Of a DNA stretch of 13,039 bases, positions 7,125 to 13,039 are shown one piece after another. A program made the translations under genes and the position numbers. How positions within the stretch are numbered: position 1 is the stretch's first letter; the number at the start of each line of letters is the position of its first letter. The notes beneath the pieces were generated by a model, which did not search any database, was not told the DNA's origin, and saw only the letters and a list, made by a program, of their open reading frames with translations. The DNA comes from Rhodospirillales bacterium (GTDB taxonomy: Bacteria > Pseudomonadota > Alphaproteobacteria > Rhodospirillales > Casp-alpha2): assembly GCA_028282185.1 (NCBI GenBank), contig JANQIJ010000253.1, positions 1 through 13,039 on the forward strand. Direction: 5' to 3'.

Positions 7125-7184
7125 TCAACCAAACAGGCCCCAGGCGGCGGCCGGCAGAACGATGCCGGTGATCAACAGGTACAT
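7125..7184 (-). CDS. Candidate 19-residue hydrophobic peptide (uncertain)
   Basis: A short frame between the peroxiredoxin terminator and the aminotransferase gene encodes MYLLITGIVLPAAAWGLFG followed by TGA. The peptide is almost entirely hydrophobic, long enough for one membrane segment, and ends sharply after a small aromatic-glycine tail. Hydrophobic composition by chance is less common in this GC-rich sequence than Arg/Pro/Ala-rich shadows. Against it, no Shine-Dalgarno precedes the ATG, the frame is very short, and the start lies about 10 bases after the T-run of a terminator. The frame is open further upstream, giving GRFRPD before the Met, but without an ATG or GTG. It may be a genuine tiny membrane protein, a remnant of a longer gene, or chance. 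Confidence 0.25.
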   Translation of the reverse strand: MYLLITGIVLPAAAWGLFG

Positions 7185-7193
7185 GTCGGGACG

Positions 7194-7225
7194 AAAACGG
7201 CCGGCCCTGATACGGGCCGGCCGTT
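7194..7225 (-). terminator. Intrinsic terminator of the peroxiredoxin gene
   Basis: A perfect 12-bp inverted repeat (AACGGCCGGCCC and GGGCCGGCCGTT, 7196-7225) encloses a 6-base loop. On the minus strand the hairpin ends in TTTT then CG, a short but usable T-run. It lies about 48 bases after the peroxiredoxin stop at 7273, the expected distance, and reads in the same direction. Confidence 0.85.
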
Positions 7226-7272
7226 GCGTGATGCGATCGGCGCGATCCGAATCGGATCACGCCCGAGACGCC

Positions 7273-7755
7273 TTACAGCGTCGCGAGAACGCTTTCGGCG
7301 CTGGTCTTGTCGAAGGCGCCGGCTTCGTCGATGACGAGGGAATCCACCGTGCCGTCGGTGACCACCATGGCGAACCGCTGGCAGCGCACGCCCAGACCGC
7401 GGGCAACCAGATCCAGTTCCAGACCGGCGGCCCGGGTGAATTCGGCCGAGCCGTCGCCGACCAGGAGGACGCTGTCGCCGGCGTTCTGGTCCTTGGCCCA
7501 GGCGCCCATGACGAAGGCGTCGTTGACCGACAGGCAGACGATCTGATCGACGCCCTTGGCTTTCAGCGCGTCGGCGTTGGCGACGAAACCGGGCAGATGC
7601 TTGGCCGAGCAGGTCGGCGTGAAGGCCCCCGGTACGCCGAACATGGCAATCTTCTTGCCGGAAAATAGTTCGTCGGTGGTGACGGCCGACGGGCCGTCAT
7701 CGGTCATGTGATAAAGGGTTGCCGCGGGGACCTTGTCCCCAACACCAATGGTCAT
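7273..7755 (-). CDS. Prx5-type peroxiredoxin (redoxin domain)
   Basis: A 160-residue thiol peroxidase that reduces hydrogen peroxide and organic hydroperoxides; cytoplasmic, with no signal peptide. The active-site motif is VPGAFTPTCS, with P42, T46 and the peroxidatic cysteine C49, the PxxxTxxC signature of the family. The arginine of the active site is in LGVRCQRFAMVV (R124 or R127). Length and the DGTVDSLVIDE and C-terminal AESVLATL stretches match the Prx5/PrxII group. Human PRDX5 has its resolving cysteine in a GLTCS motif; here the equivalent region is AFDKTSA without cysteine, so reduction probably uses glutathione or glutaredoxin, or another resolving cysteine such as C74 or C125 (inference). 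The ATG at 7755 has AGGGGAA about 6 bases upstream. A strong terminator follows, so it is probably transcribed alone. The upstream region holds overlapping inverted repeats. Confidence 0.94.
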   Translation of the reverse strand: MTIGVGDKVPAATLYHMTDDGPSAVTTDELFSGKKIAMFGVPGAFTPTCSAKHLPGFVANADALKAKGVDQIVCLSVNDAFVMGAWAKDQNAGDSVLLVGDGSAEFTRAAGLELDLVARGLGVRCQRFAMVVTDGTVDSLVIDEAGAFDKTSAESVLATL

Positions 7756-7800
7756 GTCTGTTCCCCTAGGTCTGATTGTTAAAGGGTCGGATAACTAACG

Positions 7801-7835
7801 GGTCTGTTTGTAAACCGGACCGGTTCGAGAACCGG
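7801..7835. repeat. Overlapping inverted repeats upstream of the peroxiredoxin gene
   Basis: Two symmetric elements lie 46-80 bases before the peroxiredoxin start. One is CCGGTTC-GA-GAACCGG (7820-7835), a perfect 7+2+7 dyad. The other is the imperfect GGTCTGTTTGTAAACCGGACC (7801-7821). The dyad's two-base centre is too tight for a stable hairpin, so a protein-binding operator is the more natural reading. No good -35/-10 pair could be placed, and the regulator is unknown. Confidence 0.35.
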
Positions 7836-8011
7836 GCGATTTCCGGAGACGCGGCCGCCGGTCGGCAAGGCGCCGCCCGCGCCGCGGTTGTCCGGGCACG
7901 GGCAACAGATAGTCATTTCGACGCCCGAGTCCACGAAAATTGTCCCTGACATTCCAATGACAGTCCGATGACCGCCAGTTGACCATGGTCGCGCCGTGAC
8001 CGCGGCGCCGA

Positions 8012-10282
8012 TCAACGCCCGGCGGTGGCGACGCTGCCGGCCCGTTCCATGGCGTCGACCACCAGGGTTTCCGTCAGAAGTTCAGGCAGGGCCATGCCGC
8101 GCGGCGCATTCGGTCCGTAGACCGCGTTGAACGGGATGCCGTAGCGACCGAAACTCGCCAAATAAGCGGAAATTTTCGGGTCGGGCCGGGTCCAATCGGC
8201 GACCATGGCGATGATCCGCCCGCTTTCGACCGCGTCCTTGACGGCGCCCTGGGTCAGGACCAGGCGCTTGTTGACCTGGCAAGTAATGCACCAGTCGGCG
8301 GTGACATCGACCAGCACGGTTTTTCCTTGGCCGACCAGATCCTCGATCCGGCTCTGGTCGAAGGGCTGCCACGCGACACCGAAGCCCGTGTCGGTGCCGG
8401 TCTTGGCGGCGGCTTCGGCTGACGGTTTGGCGGTCGGCGCGGCCCAGGCGGCGGCGACGATGCCAAGCGCCAGGACGCCGGACAGCATCGGTGCCCAGGC
8501 GCGCCTGCCGGTTGCCTGCGGTTGGGTGTGACCGCGCTGCCGACCGGCCAGGTAGAGCATCAGGCCGAGCGCTGCCAGGAGCAGCCCCAGGCCGCCGGCC
8601 CAAATCGGCCCGAGAATGCCGCTGATGACCCAGAGCAGCCAGCCGGCGGTGGCGGCCAGGGCCAAGCCCAGGGCCTGGCGCAAGCGGATCATCCAGGCGC
8701 CGGGCCGGGGCAGGCGCGTGGCCAGGCCTGGAAACGCCGCGATCGCCAGGTAGGGCAGTGCCAGGCCGACGCCCAGGCCCGCGAAGATGGCATAGATTTC
8801 CGTCGTCCCGCGGGCCAGGGCGAAGCCGACGGCGGTGCCCAGGAACGGCGCCGAACAGGGAGTCGCCAAAAGCGTCGCCAAGGCGCCCTGCAGGAAATGG
8901 CCCCATAGGCCGGTGCCCTGGCCGGACGCCGTCCCGGGGCCGTCGGCGGCACGGTCCAGGCGGACGGCGGCGTCGCTCACCCGGCGGGGCAGGCGGATTT
9001 CGAAGAATCCCCAAAGGTTGCAGGCGAAGGCGCCGACGATCACCGCCATGGCCGCCAGGAACCACGGTTGCTGGAACTGAATACCCCAACCGATGCGCAT
9101 GCCCGTGGCTTTCAAGGCGATTAGAGCCGAGGCCAGAACCAGGAAGGAGAACAGAATTCCCGCCGAGGCGGCGAGAAAGCCCAGGCGCACATGGCCGCGG
9201 TCGCTGCCCCCATGGCCGACGACGCTCAATACCTTGAGCGACAGGACCGGTAGGACGCAGGGCATGAGGTTAAGGATCAAACCGCCGAGAAGCGCCAGGA
9301 CCAGGGCCGACAGCAGTGTCCGGTCCATGCCCATGGCGGCGGGCGCTGGCGCCGGCGTCAGGGCGACCGGGCGTTCGGCGCTGCGCGGGCCATCGACCAA
9401 GGTCGCGACCAGGGTTTCGTTGACCAAGGTCGGCCAGCCACCCTCGACATCTCCGCCGCCGACCACGTCCAGTTCCAAAACCGCGGCGCGGCCGCCGTCC
9501 CGAAGGGTCAGCCGGGGTTTGGAAAAGGTCACTTCCGGCGGACCTTCAAGAAACACGTCCGGATCGACGAAGGGTTCGGCCGAGGTCGCCGTCAAGCGCA
9601 GCAGGCCGGCGGCGCTGGTTTCCGAGCTTTCGGCCGTCGCCGCCGTCGCGCTGGGCGGCGCCAGGGTCGCCGTGGCGGCCAGGTTCAAGCCGTGCTGCTG
9701 CCCGTTGCCGGGCACCTGGGCCTGGAACCGATCGATCAGATGGGCGTAATCGCTGGCCTGCATTTCGCCGGACGGCAGGGCAAGCTCCAAATCGGCGACG
9801 TAGGGAATGCAAATGTCGTCACAGGTCAGATAGGGCACCTTGGCCCGGAAGGTCGCGGATTCACCGGCCCGGGCCAGGGTCACGTCGATCGGAAAGACGA
9901 CTTCATTCTTGTAGCCGAGGGATTCCAGGCCGAGGACGCTGAACCTTTCCGGGGCCGGCCATCGAACCTCGGCCGCCGCCAGGTTGTCCGAGCCCTCGAA
10001 TTGGGGATTGGGCGGAAATCCCGCGTCCCCCGGCGAGCGCCAATAGATCTTCCACCCGGGCTGCATGCGGAATTGCAGGCCCAACCGCACCGAGGTCGCG
10101 CCGCCGGTGGTGGTCGTCGCCGCCAGCAGGCGGGCCGCCGTTTGCTCCGTTTCATGCCAGGCCGATTCCGCGGCCGCTACCGGCGCCGGGCGGCCGAACA
10201 CGGCGGCCAGGGCCAGAATGGCGAACGTCAGGGGAACGACATAGGCCCTCTGCGCCAAAGCGATGCGATCAAACACGGTCAT
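8012..10282 (-). CDS. Thiol:disulfide interchange protein, ScsB/DsbD type
   Basis: A 756-residue inner-membrane reductase that moves electrons from cytoplasmic thioredoxin across the membrane to periplasmic disulfide isomerases, peroxidases or cytochrome c maturation partners. Residues 1-38 form a signal peptide (hydrophobic 14-29, cleavage likely after PVAAA). The periplasmic N-terminal domain contains the pair C154/C158 in YLTCDDICIP. The transmembrane domain begins near 322 and carries the second pair, C342 in NLMPCVLPVLSLK and C476 in ATPCSAPFLG, over about eight hydrophobic segments to roughly 615. The C-terminal thioredoxin domain has C665/C668 in TADWCITCQVNK. All three relay pairs are therefore intact. 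The long N-terminal domain and length resemble the ScsB branch more than E. coli DsbD (about 565 residues). The ATG at 10282 gives a full signal peptide, though the ribosome site is weak. It is divergent from algH across 218 bases. Confidence 0.93.
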   Translation of the reverse strand: MTVFDRIALAQRAYVVPLTFAILALAAVFGRPAPVAAAESAWHETEQTAARLLAATTTTGGATSVRLGLQFRMQPGWKIYWRSPGDAGFPPNPQFEGSDNLAAAEVRWPAPERFSVLGLESLGYKNEVVFPIDVTLARAGESATFRAKVPYLTCDDICIPYVADLELALPSGEMQASDYAHLIDRFQAQVPGNGQQHGLNLAATATLAPPSATAATAESSETSAAGLLRLTATSAEPFVDPDVFLEGPPEVTFSKPRLTLRDGGRAAVLELDVVGGGDVEGGWPTLVNETLVATLVDGPRSAERPVALTPAPAPAAMGMDRTLLSALVLALLGGLILNLMPCVLPVLSLKVLSVVGHGGSDRGHVRLGFLAASAGILFSFLVLASALIALKATGMRIGWGIQFQQPWFLAAMAVIVGAFACNLWGFFEIRLPRRVSDAAVRLDRAADGPGTASGQGTGLWGHFLQGALATLLATPCSAPFLGTAVGFALARGTTEIYAIFAGLGVGLALPYLAIAAFPGLATRLPRPGAWMIRLRQALGLALAATAGWLLWVISGILGPIWAGGLGLLLAALGLMLYLAGRQRGHTQPQATGRRAWAPMLSGVLALGIVAAAWAAPTAKPSAEAAAKTGTDTGFGVAWQPFDQSRIEDLVGQGKTVLVDVTADWCITCQVNKRLVLTQGAVKDAVESGRIIAMVADWTRPDPKISAYLASFGRYGIPFNAVYGPNAPRGMALPELLTETLVVDAMERAGSVATAGR

Positions 10283-10500
10283 GGTTGCAACGGTCTGTCA
10301 TGTTCAGGAGGACTTCTCAAGTTGGAAATTAGGCCCGAATTGCGGCGGCTTCGGGGCAGTGCCATCGCGTTTCGGTGATCGGCGTCGGGCCAAGCCGCGA
10401 CCGGCCCGGTCGCCAACACCTTAGTTTTCCGGAATTCCCATCCTGTGATAGGCTGTGGCGCCACGCGCGACCCGGTGCCAGCTTGCAGGGGCCTCGAAAG
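10283..10500. other. Divergent intergenic region between the DsbD-type gene and algH
   Basis: This 218-base stretch must hold promoters for both divergent genes. On the plus strand the best pair is TTTTCC (10425-10430) and TAGGCT (10449-10454) at 18 bases, each only three of six consensus positions. No strong pair is seen on the minus strand. It encodes no convincing small protein and has no strong hairpin. Confidence 0.4.
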
Positions 10501-11070
10501 ATGACGCTGAACGACGATCCCTACCTCTCCGGCCACCTGCTGGTCGCCATGCCGAACATGCCGGACGAACGGTTCGATCGCACGGTGATCTACATCTGCG
10601 CCCATAATGAAGAGGGCGCCATGGGCCTGGTCGTCAACAAGGCGATGGACGACCTGACGTTCCCCGACTTGCTGGAACAGTTGGACATCGTGCCGACCGG
10701 TTATCACGAGGCGATCAAGGTGCATTTCGGCGGCCCGGTCGAGGCCGGGCGCGGCTTCGTCCTGCACAGCCCCGATTACATGCAGGACGCGACGATGATG
10801 GTCGACGACCGGGTCGCCTTGACCGCAACGGTGGATATCCTGCAGGCCATCGCCGATGGCCAGGGACCCGACAAATCGCTGCTGGCCCTGGGCTATGCCG
10901 GTTGGGGGCCGGGGCAGCTCGACGACGAGATCAAGGCCAACGGCTGGCTCCATGTCGAGGCCGATGCGGACCTGGTGTTCGGCGCCGGCCTGGACGACAA
11001 ATGGGAGCAGGCCATGGTCAAGATCGGCATCGACCCCCGGATGCTGTCGGACGAGGCCGGGCACGCCTGA
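10501..11070 (+). CDS. YqgE/AlgH family protein (UPF0301)
   Basis: A 189-residue cytoplasmic protein of the conserved YqgE/AlgH family; the biochemical role is not established, although the Pseudomonas member was named for an effect on alginate production. Family hallmarks are clear: YLSGHLLVAMPNMPDERFDRTVIYICAHNEEGAMGLVVNK at about 8-47, the FGGPVEAGRGFVLHS stretch at about 76-90, and LGYAGWGPGQLDDEIKANGWL at about 133-153. The ATG at 10501 matches the family N-terminus; a longer frame reaching back to 10375 has no family similarity in its extra part. A GGGG lies about 11 bases before the ATG, a long spacing. The next gene starts 4 bases after its stop, so it is the first gene of a tight rightward unit. 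Confidence 0.95.
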   Translation: MTLNDDPYLSGHLLVAMPNMPDERFDRTVIYICAHNEEGAMGLVVNKAMDDLTFPDLLEQLDIVPTGYHEAIKVHFGGPVEAGRGFVLHSPDYMQDATMMVDDRVALTATVDILQAIADGQGPDKSLLALGYAGWGPGQLDDEIKANGWLHVEADADLVFGAGLDDKWEQAMVKIGIDPRMLSDEAGHA

Positions 11071-11074
11071 GCCC

Positions 11075-11368
11075 ATGGCGCGAAAACGTGGCACAGGCGG
11101 CGGCGGGCAAGGCGCCGCGCGAGACCTCCAGAACCTTCTGCAGCGACGGATGGAGGACTGCCCCACGGCCGAAGCGCTGAACGACAGGGTCATCCTGCCC
11201 TTCGTCCAGGCCCTGGAAGCGGTCTGCGGCGCCCGTGGCTATGTGCTCAACATTTACGGCGAACAGTCGAACCTGGTGTTCACCGGCGATCCGGACGCGG
11301 CCGCCGACATTTATGCCCTGGTCGACAGCTACCTGGATGCCCAGGCGGAGAGCCCCGATGACACCTGA
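11075..11368 (+). CDS. Small conserved-looking protein of unknown function
   Basis: A 97-residue protein I do not recognise. It starts with a basic, glycine-rich stretch (MARKRGTGGGGQG), continues with a helical region containing DLQNLLQRRMEDCP and LNDRVILPFVQALEAVCG, then a predicted strand-turn segment GYVLNIYGEQSNLVFTGDPD, and ends with an acidic helix DIYALVDSYLDAQAE. Two cysteines (in EDCPT and AVCGA) are present without a metal motif. There is no signal peptide or membrane segment. The start ATG is 4 bases after the algH stop with no ribosome site of its own, and the end overlaps the next gene by 11 bases, so translation is probably coupled to both. The base pattern (G/C at third positions) agrees with real coding. 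Its role is unknown; a partner or regulator of a neighbour is only inference. Confidence 0.8.
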   Translation: MARKRGTGGGGQGAARDLQNLLQRRMEDCPTAEALNDRVILPFVQALEAVCGARGYVLNIYGEQSNLVFTGDPDAAADIYALVDSYLDAQAESPDDT

Positions 11369-12287
11369 TGTTGCGTTTCGTTCGACCAATGCCTGGCGGC
11401 GCCGGTTTTATACCCTGGCGTTCTGTCTGGTGGCGCCGGCGATGGCCCTGGCCGACGGCAGCGGCCATGACCACGGTCCGCCGATCGGTGACGCGGTCAT
11501 GGAGCTGCCGATCTTCGACGCCCATGTCCATTACAAGGACGAGGCCTGGCCGTTCTTTCCGGAAAAGACGGTGCTGGAACTGATGGACAAAAGCGGCGTC
11601 GCCATGGCCCTGGTTTCATCGGCGCCGGATGCCGGGACCATCAAGCTGTGGCAGTACGCGCCGGGACGCATCGTCCCGGAAATGCAGCCCTATCACAGCG
11701 GCATCGGACAGACCAGCTGGTCCTATGTCCCCGGTCTGGCCGATTACATCGTCGAACGGTTGGACCGCTATCCGCACGTCGGGATCGGCGAAATCCACAT
11801 CTATTTCCAGGATGCGAAGAACCGGGGGATGCTCGAACGGGTCGCCGACATCGCCCTTGAGCGGGACATCTACCTGCATATCCACGCCAATCACGAAGAA
11901 ATCCGCGCCATGTATGCCTTCGGCGCCGACCTGAAGATCATCTGGGCCCACGGCGGGTTCGATCCGCCGCAGATCATCGAGGCCATGTTGGATGAATTTC
12001 CGACCCTGCACGCGGAGCTGTCCTATCGCGAACACGAAACGCTGGGCAACGGGGCGGGCAAGCTCAACCCCGTGTGGAAGGCGCTGCTGATCAAGCATGC
12101 GGATCGCTTCATGGTCGGCACGGATACCTGGTCCAATGAGCAATGGGCGGATTATGAGTTTCTGGTCTTGCGCAACCGGGCGATCCTGTCGGAACTGCCG
12201 CGCCCGGTGGCCGAGGCCATCGCCTATAAGAACGCCGAGCGGCTGTTCGGGCGGAAGATTACCCGGGACCTGATCGGCACGCGATAG
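11358..12287 (+). CDS. Exported amidohydrolase-2 family metal-dependent hydrolase
   Basis: A 309-residue TIM-barrel hydrolase of the amidohydrolase superfamily (amidohydro_2 group), which contains decarboxylases and C-N or lactone hydrolases; substrate unknown. Likely metal ligands and catalytic residues are H56 and H58 in FDAHVHY, H174/H176 in IYLHIHAN, H198 in IIWAHGGFD and D256 in VGTDTW, with E145 in GIGEIHIY also on the expected barrel strand. The N-terminus is a signal: NAWRRRFYTLAF at 11-22 has a twin-arginine-like RR-x-F, then a hydrophobic core and an AMALA cleavage region near 28-32. It is therefore probably periplasmic, perhaps exported folded by Tat. The HGHDHG-like stretch GSGHDHGPP just after could bind metal. 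The ATG at 11358 has GGAGAG about 6 bases upstream and overlaps the preceding gene by 11 bases; a longer upstream frame lacks sense. It ends 33 bases before the converging M16 gene. Confidence 0.9.
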   Translation: MTPDVAFRSTNAWRRRFYTLAFCLVAPAMALADGSGHDHGPPIGDAVMELPIFDAHVHYKDEAWPFFPEKTVLELMDKSGVAMALVSSAPDAGTIKLWQYAPGRIVPEMQPYHSGIGQTSWSYVPGLADYIVERLDRYPHVGIGEIHIYFQDAKNRGMLERVADIALERDIYLHIHANHEEIRAMYAFGADLKIIWAHGGFDPPQIIEAMLDEFPTLHAELSYREHETLGNGAGKLNPVWKALLIKHADRFMVGTDTWSNEQWADYEFLVLRNRAILSELPRPVAEAIAYKNAERLFGRKITRDLIGTR

Positions 12288-12320
12288 AGGTCTGCCGCGG
12301 GGCGATCCTCTTGGCGGGGA

Positions 12321-13039
12321 TCAGGCGGCCAGGCGGCGGGCGAAGGCGTCGCCGGTTTCCAGCTTGTCCAGCGGGCCAATGGCGGACAGCGTCGGTTGTG
12401 ACGCGAACAACCGTTCCGCCGTGCGGCAAACATGCGCGGGCGTCACGGCATCGACCTTTTCGACGATTTCTTCCGCCGGGATCGGCCGTCCGTAGACCAG
12501 CATCTGGCGGGCCAACTGTTCCGAGCGCGATGAGGTGCTTTCCAGCGACATCAGGATCGAGGCCTTCAACTGGGCCCTGGCGCGGGCGACTTCTTCCTCG
12601 GTGACATCGGTGCGTACCTTGTTCAGTTCGTCGGCGACGATCGGCATCAGTTCCCGAACCTCGGCCGCGCCGGTTCCGGCATAGATGCCGAACAGGCCGC
12701 CGTCGGCATAGGACGACTGATAGGTATAGATCGAATAGACCAGACCGTGCTTTTCCCGCACTTCTTGGAACAGGCGCGACGACATGCCGCCGCCCAACAG
12801 GGTCGACAGCACAGAGGCGGCGTAGAAGTCGTCGTCGCCGAAGCCCAGGCCTTCGAAGCCTAGGGTGATATGGACCTGTTCCAGGTCCTTATTGGTGCGG
12901 ACTTCGCCGCCTTGATAGCGCGCGGCCTCCAAGTGAAGGTCGGCGGCGGTTGGCAGGTCGGCGAACTGGGTGCGGACCAGATCGACGACCCGGGCGTGGC
13001 TCAGGTTGCCGGCGGCCGCGATCACGGTGTTGGGTGCCG
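12321..13039 (-). CDS. M16 family zinc peptidase, C-terminal half (start beyond right edge)
   Basis: 239 codons of a peptidase of the M16 family (mitochondrial processing peptidase beta/PqqL-like), whose full length is about 420 residues. The visible part begins in APNTVIAAAGNLSH, the end of the catalytic domain, and includes the second domain with the signature LLGGGMSSRLFQEVREKHGLVYSIYTYQ, whose Arg and Tyr are known to contact substrate. Then come GLFGIYAGTG, a long helix EEEVARARAQLKASILMSLES, and the end GDAFARRLAA. The zinc motif HxxEH lies in the missing N-terminal part, so activity cannot be judged. The frame is open to the window edge, and a GTG at 13025 is only an internal codon. 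In alphaproteobacteria this gene often follows thrC, which would be to the right. It converges on the amidohydrolase gene. Confidence 0.93.
   Translation of the reverse strand, partial: APNTVIAAAGNLSHARVVDLVRTQFADLPTAADLHLEAARYQGGEVRTNKDLEQVHITLGFEGLGFGDDDFYAASVLSTLLGGGMSSRLFQEVREKHGLVYSIYTYQSSYADGGLFGIYAGTGAAEVRELMPIVADELNKVRTDVTEEEVARARAQLKASILMSLESTSSRSEQLARQMLVYGRPIPAEEIVEKVDAVTPAHVCRTAERLFASQPTLSAIGPLDKLETGDAFARRLAA

Noticed and set aside
7033..7260. 75-residue minus-strand frame between peroxiredoxin and hisC
   Set aside because: It runs through the terminator hairpin and is Arg/Pro/His-rich without hydrophobic or domain pattern.
6859..7668. 269-residue plus-strand reading frame
   Set aside because: It crosses the peroxiredoxin terminator and is antisense to most of the peroxiredoxin gene.
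7756..8011. Short minus-strand frames (63 and 78 codons) after the DsbD-type gene
   Set aside because: Arg/Gly/Pro-rich, no ribosome site, no family character; the region looks like ordinary intergenic DNA.
12304..12322. Hairpin between the converging amidohydrolase and M16 genes
   Set aside because: A 7-bp stem with one wobble pair and a 5-base loop, overlapping the M16 stop codon, with no T-run in either direction.

Overview
The window is about 13 kb of GC-rich, gene-dense chromosomal DNA from a bacterium. The protein types suggest an alphaproteobacterium, plausibly of the Rhodospirillales: a thrB-rnhA pair, an AlgH/YqgE protein, a ScsB/DsbD-type reductase and an M16 processing-type peptidase, all with strongly GC-biased third positions. 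That placement is inference from protein character and base composition. No ribosomal RNA, tRNA, CRISPR array, insertion sequence, phage gene or integrase was found, and composition does not change abruptly.

Left part (1-4221, all minus strand): a truncated gcvT (glycine cleavage T protein) lies behind a tandem glycine riboswitch and a good sigma-70-type promoter. Further right are a small inner-membrane-type lipoprotein, a 79-residue protein with two CDGSH iron-sulfur motifs, and a 626-residue membrane-anchored protein with a peptidoglycan-binding domain followed by a long run of helical TPR-like repeats.

Middle (4396-7755): thrB (homoserine kinase) and rnhA (RNase HI) run rightward as a two-gene unit and meet a leftward hisC-type aminotransferase with a 4-bp overlap of stop codons. 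A leftward Prx5-type peroxiredoxin follows, with a strong intrinsic terminator behind it. A 19-codon hydrophobic reading frame sits between that terminator and the aminotransferase.

Right part (8012-13039): a leftward ScsB/DsbD-type transmembrane thiol-disulfide reductase with all three expected cysteine pairs is divergent from a rightward three-gene unit. That unit is algH/yqgE, a 97-residue protein of unknown function, and an exported amidohydrolase-2 metal hydrolase. The last two genes overlap by 11 bp, which suggests translational coupling. A leftward M16 peptidase, cut by the right edge, converges on this unit.

Most genes are housekeeping: glycine catabolism and one-carbon supply, threonine and possibly histidine biosynthesis, R-loop removal, and envelope redox and peroxide defence. 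The less ordinary items are the riboswitch-to-start arrangement at gcvT, the peptidoglycan-binding/helical-repeat protein, the algH-orphan-amidohydrolase cluster and the tiny hydrophobic frame. I see no clear sign of a wholly new multi-gene system.
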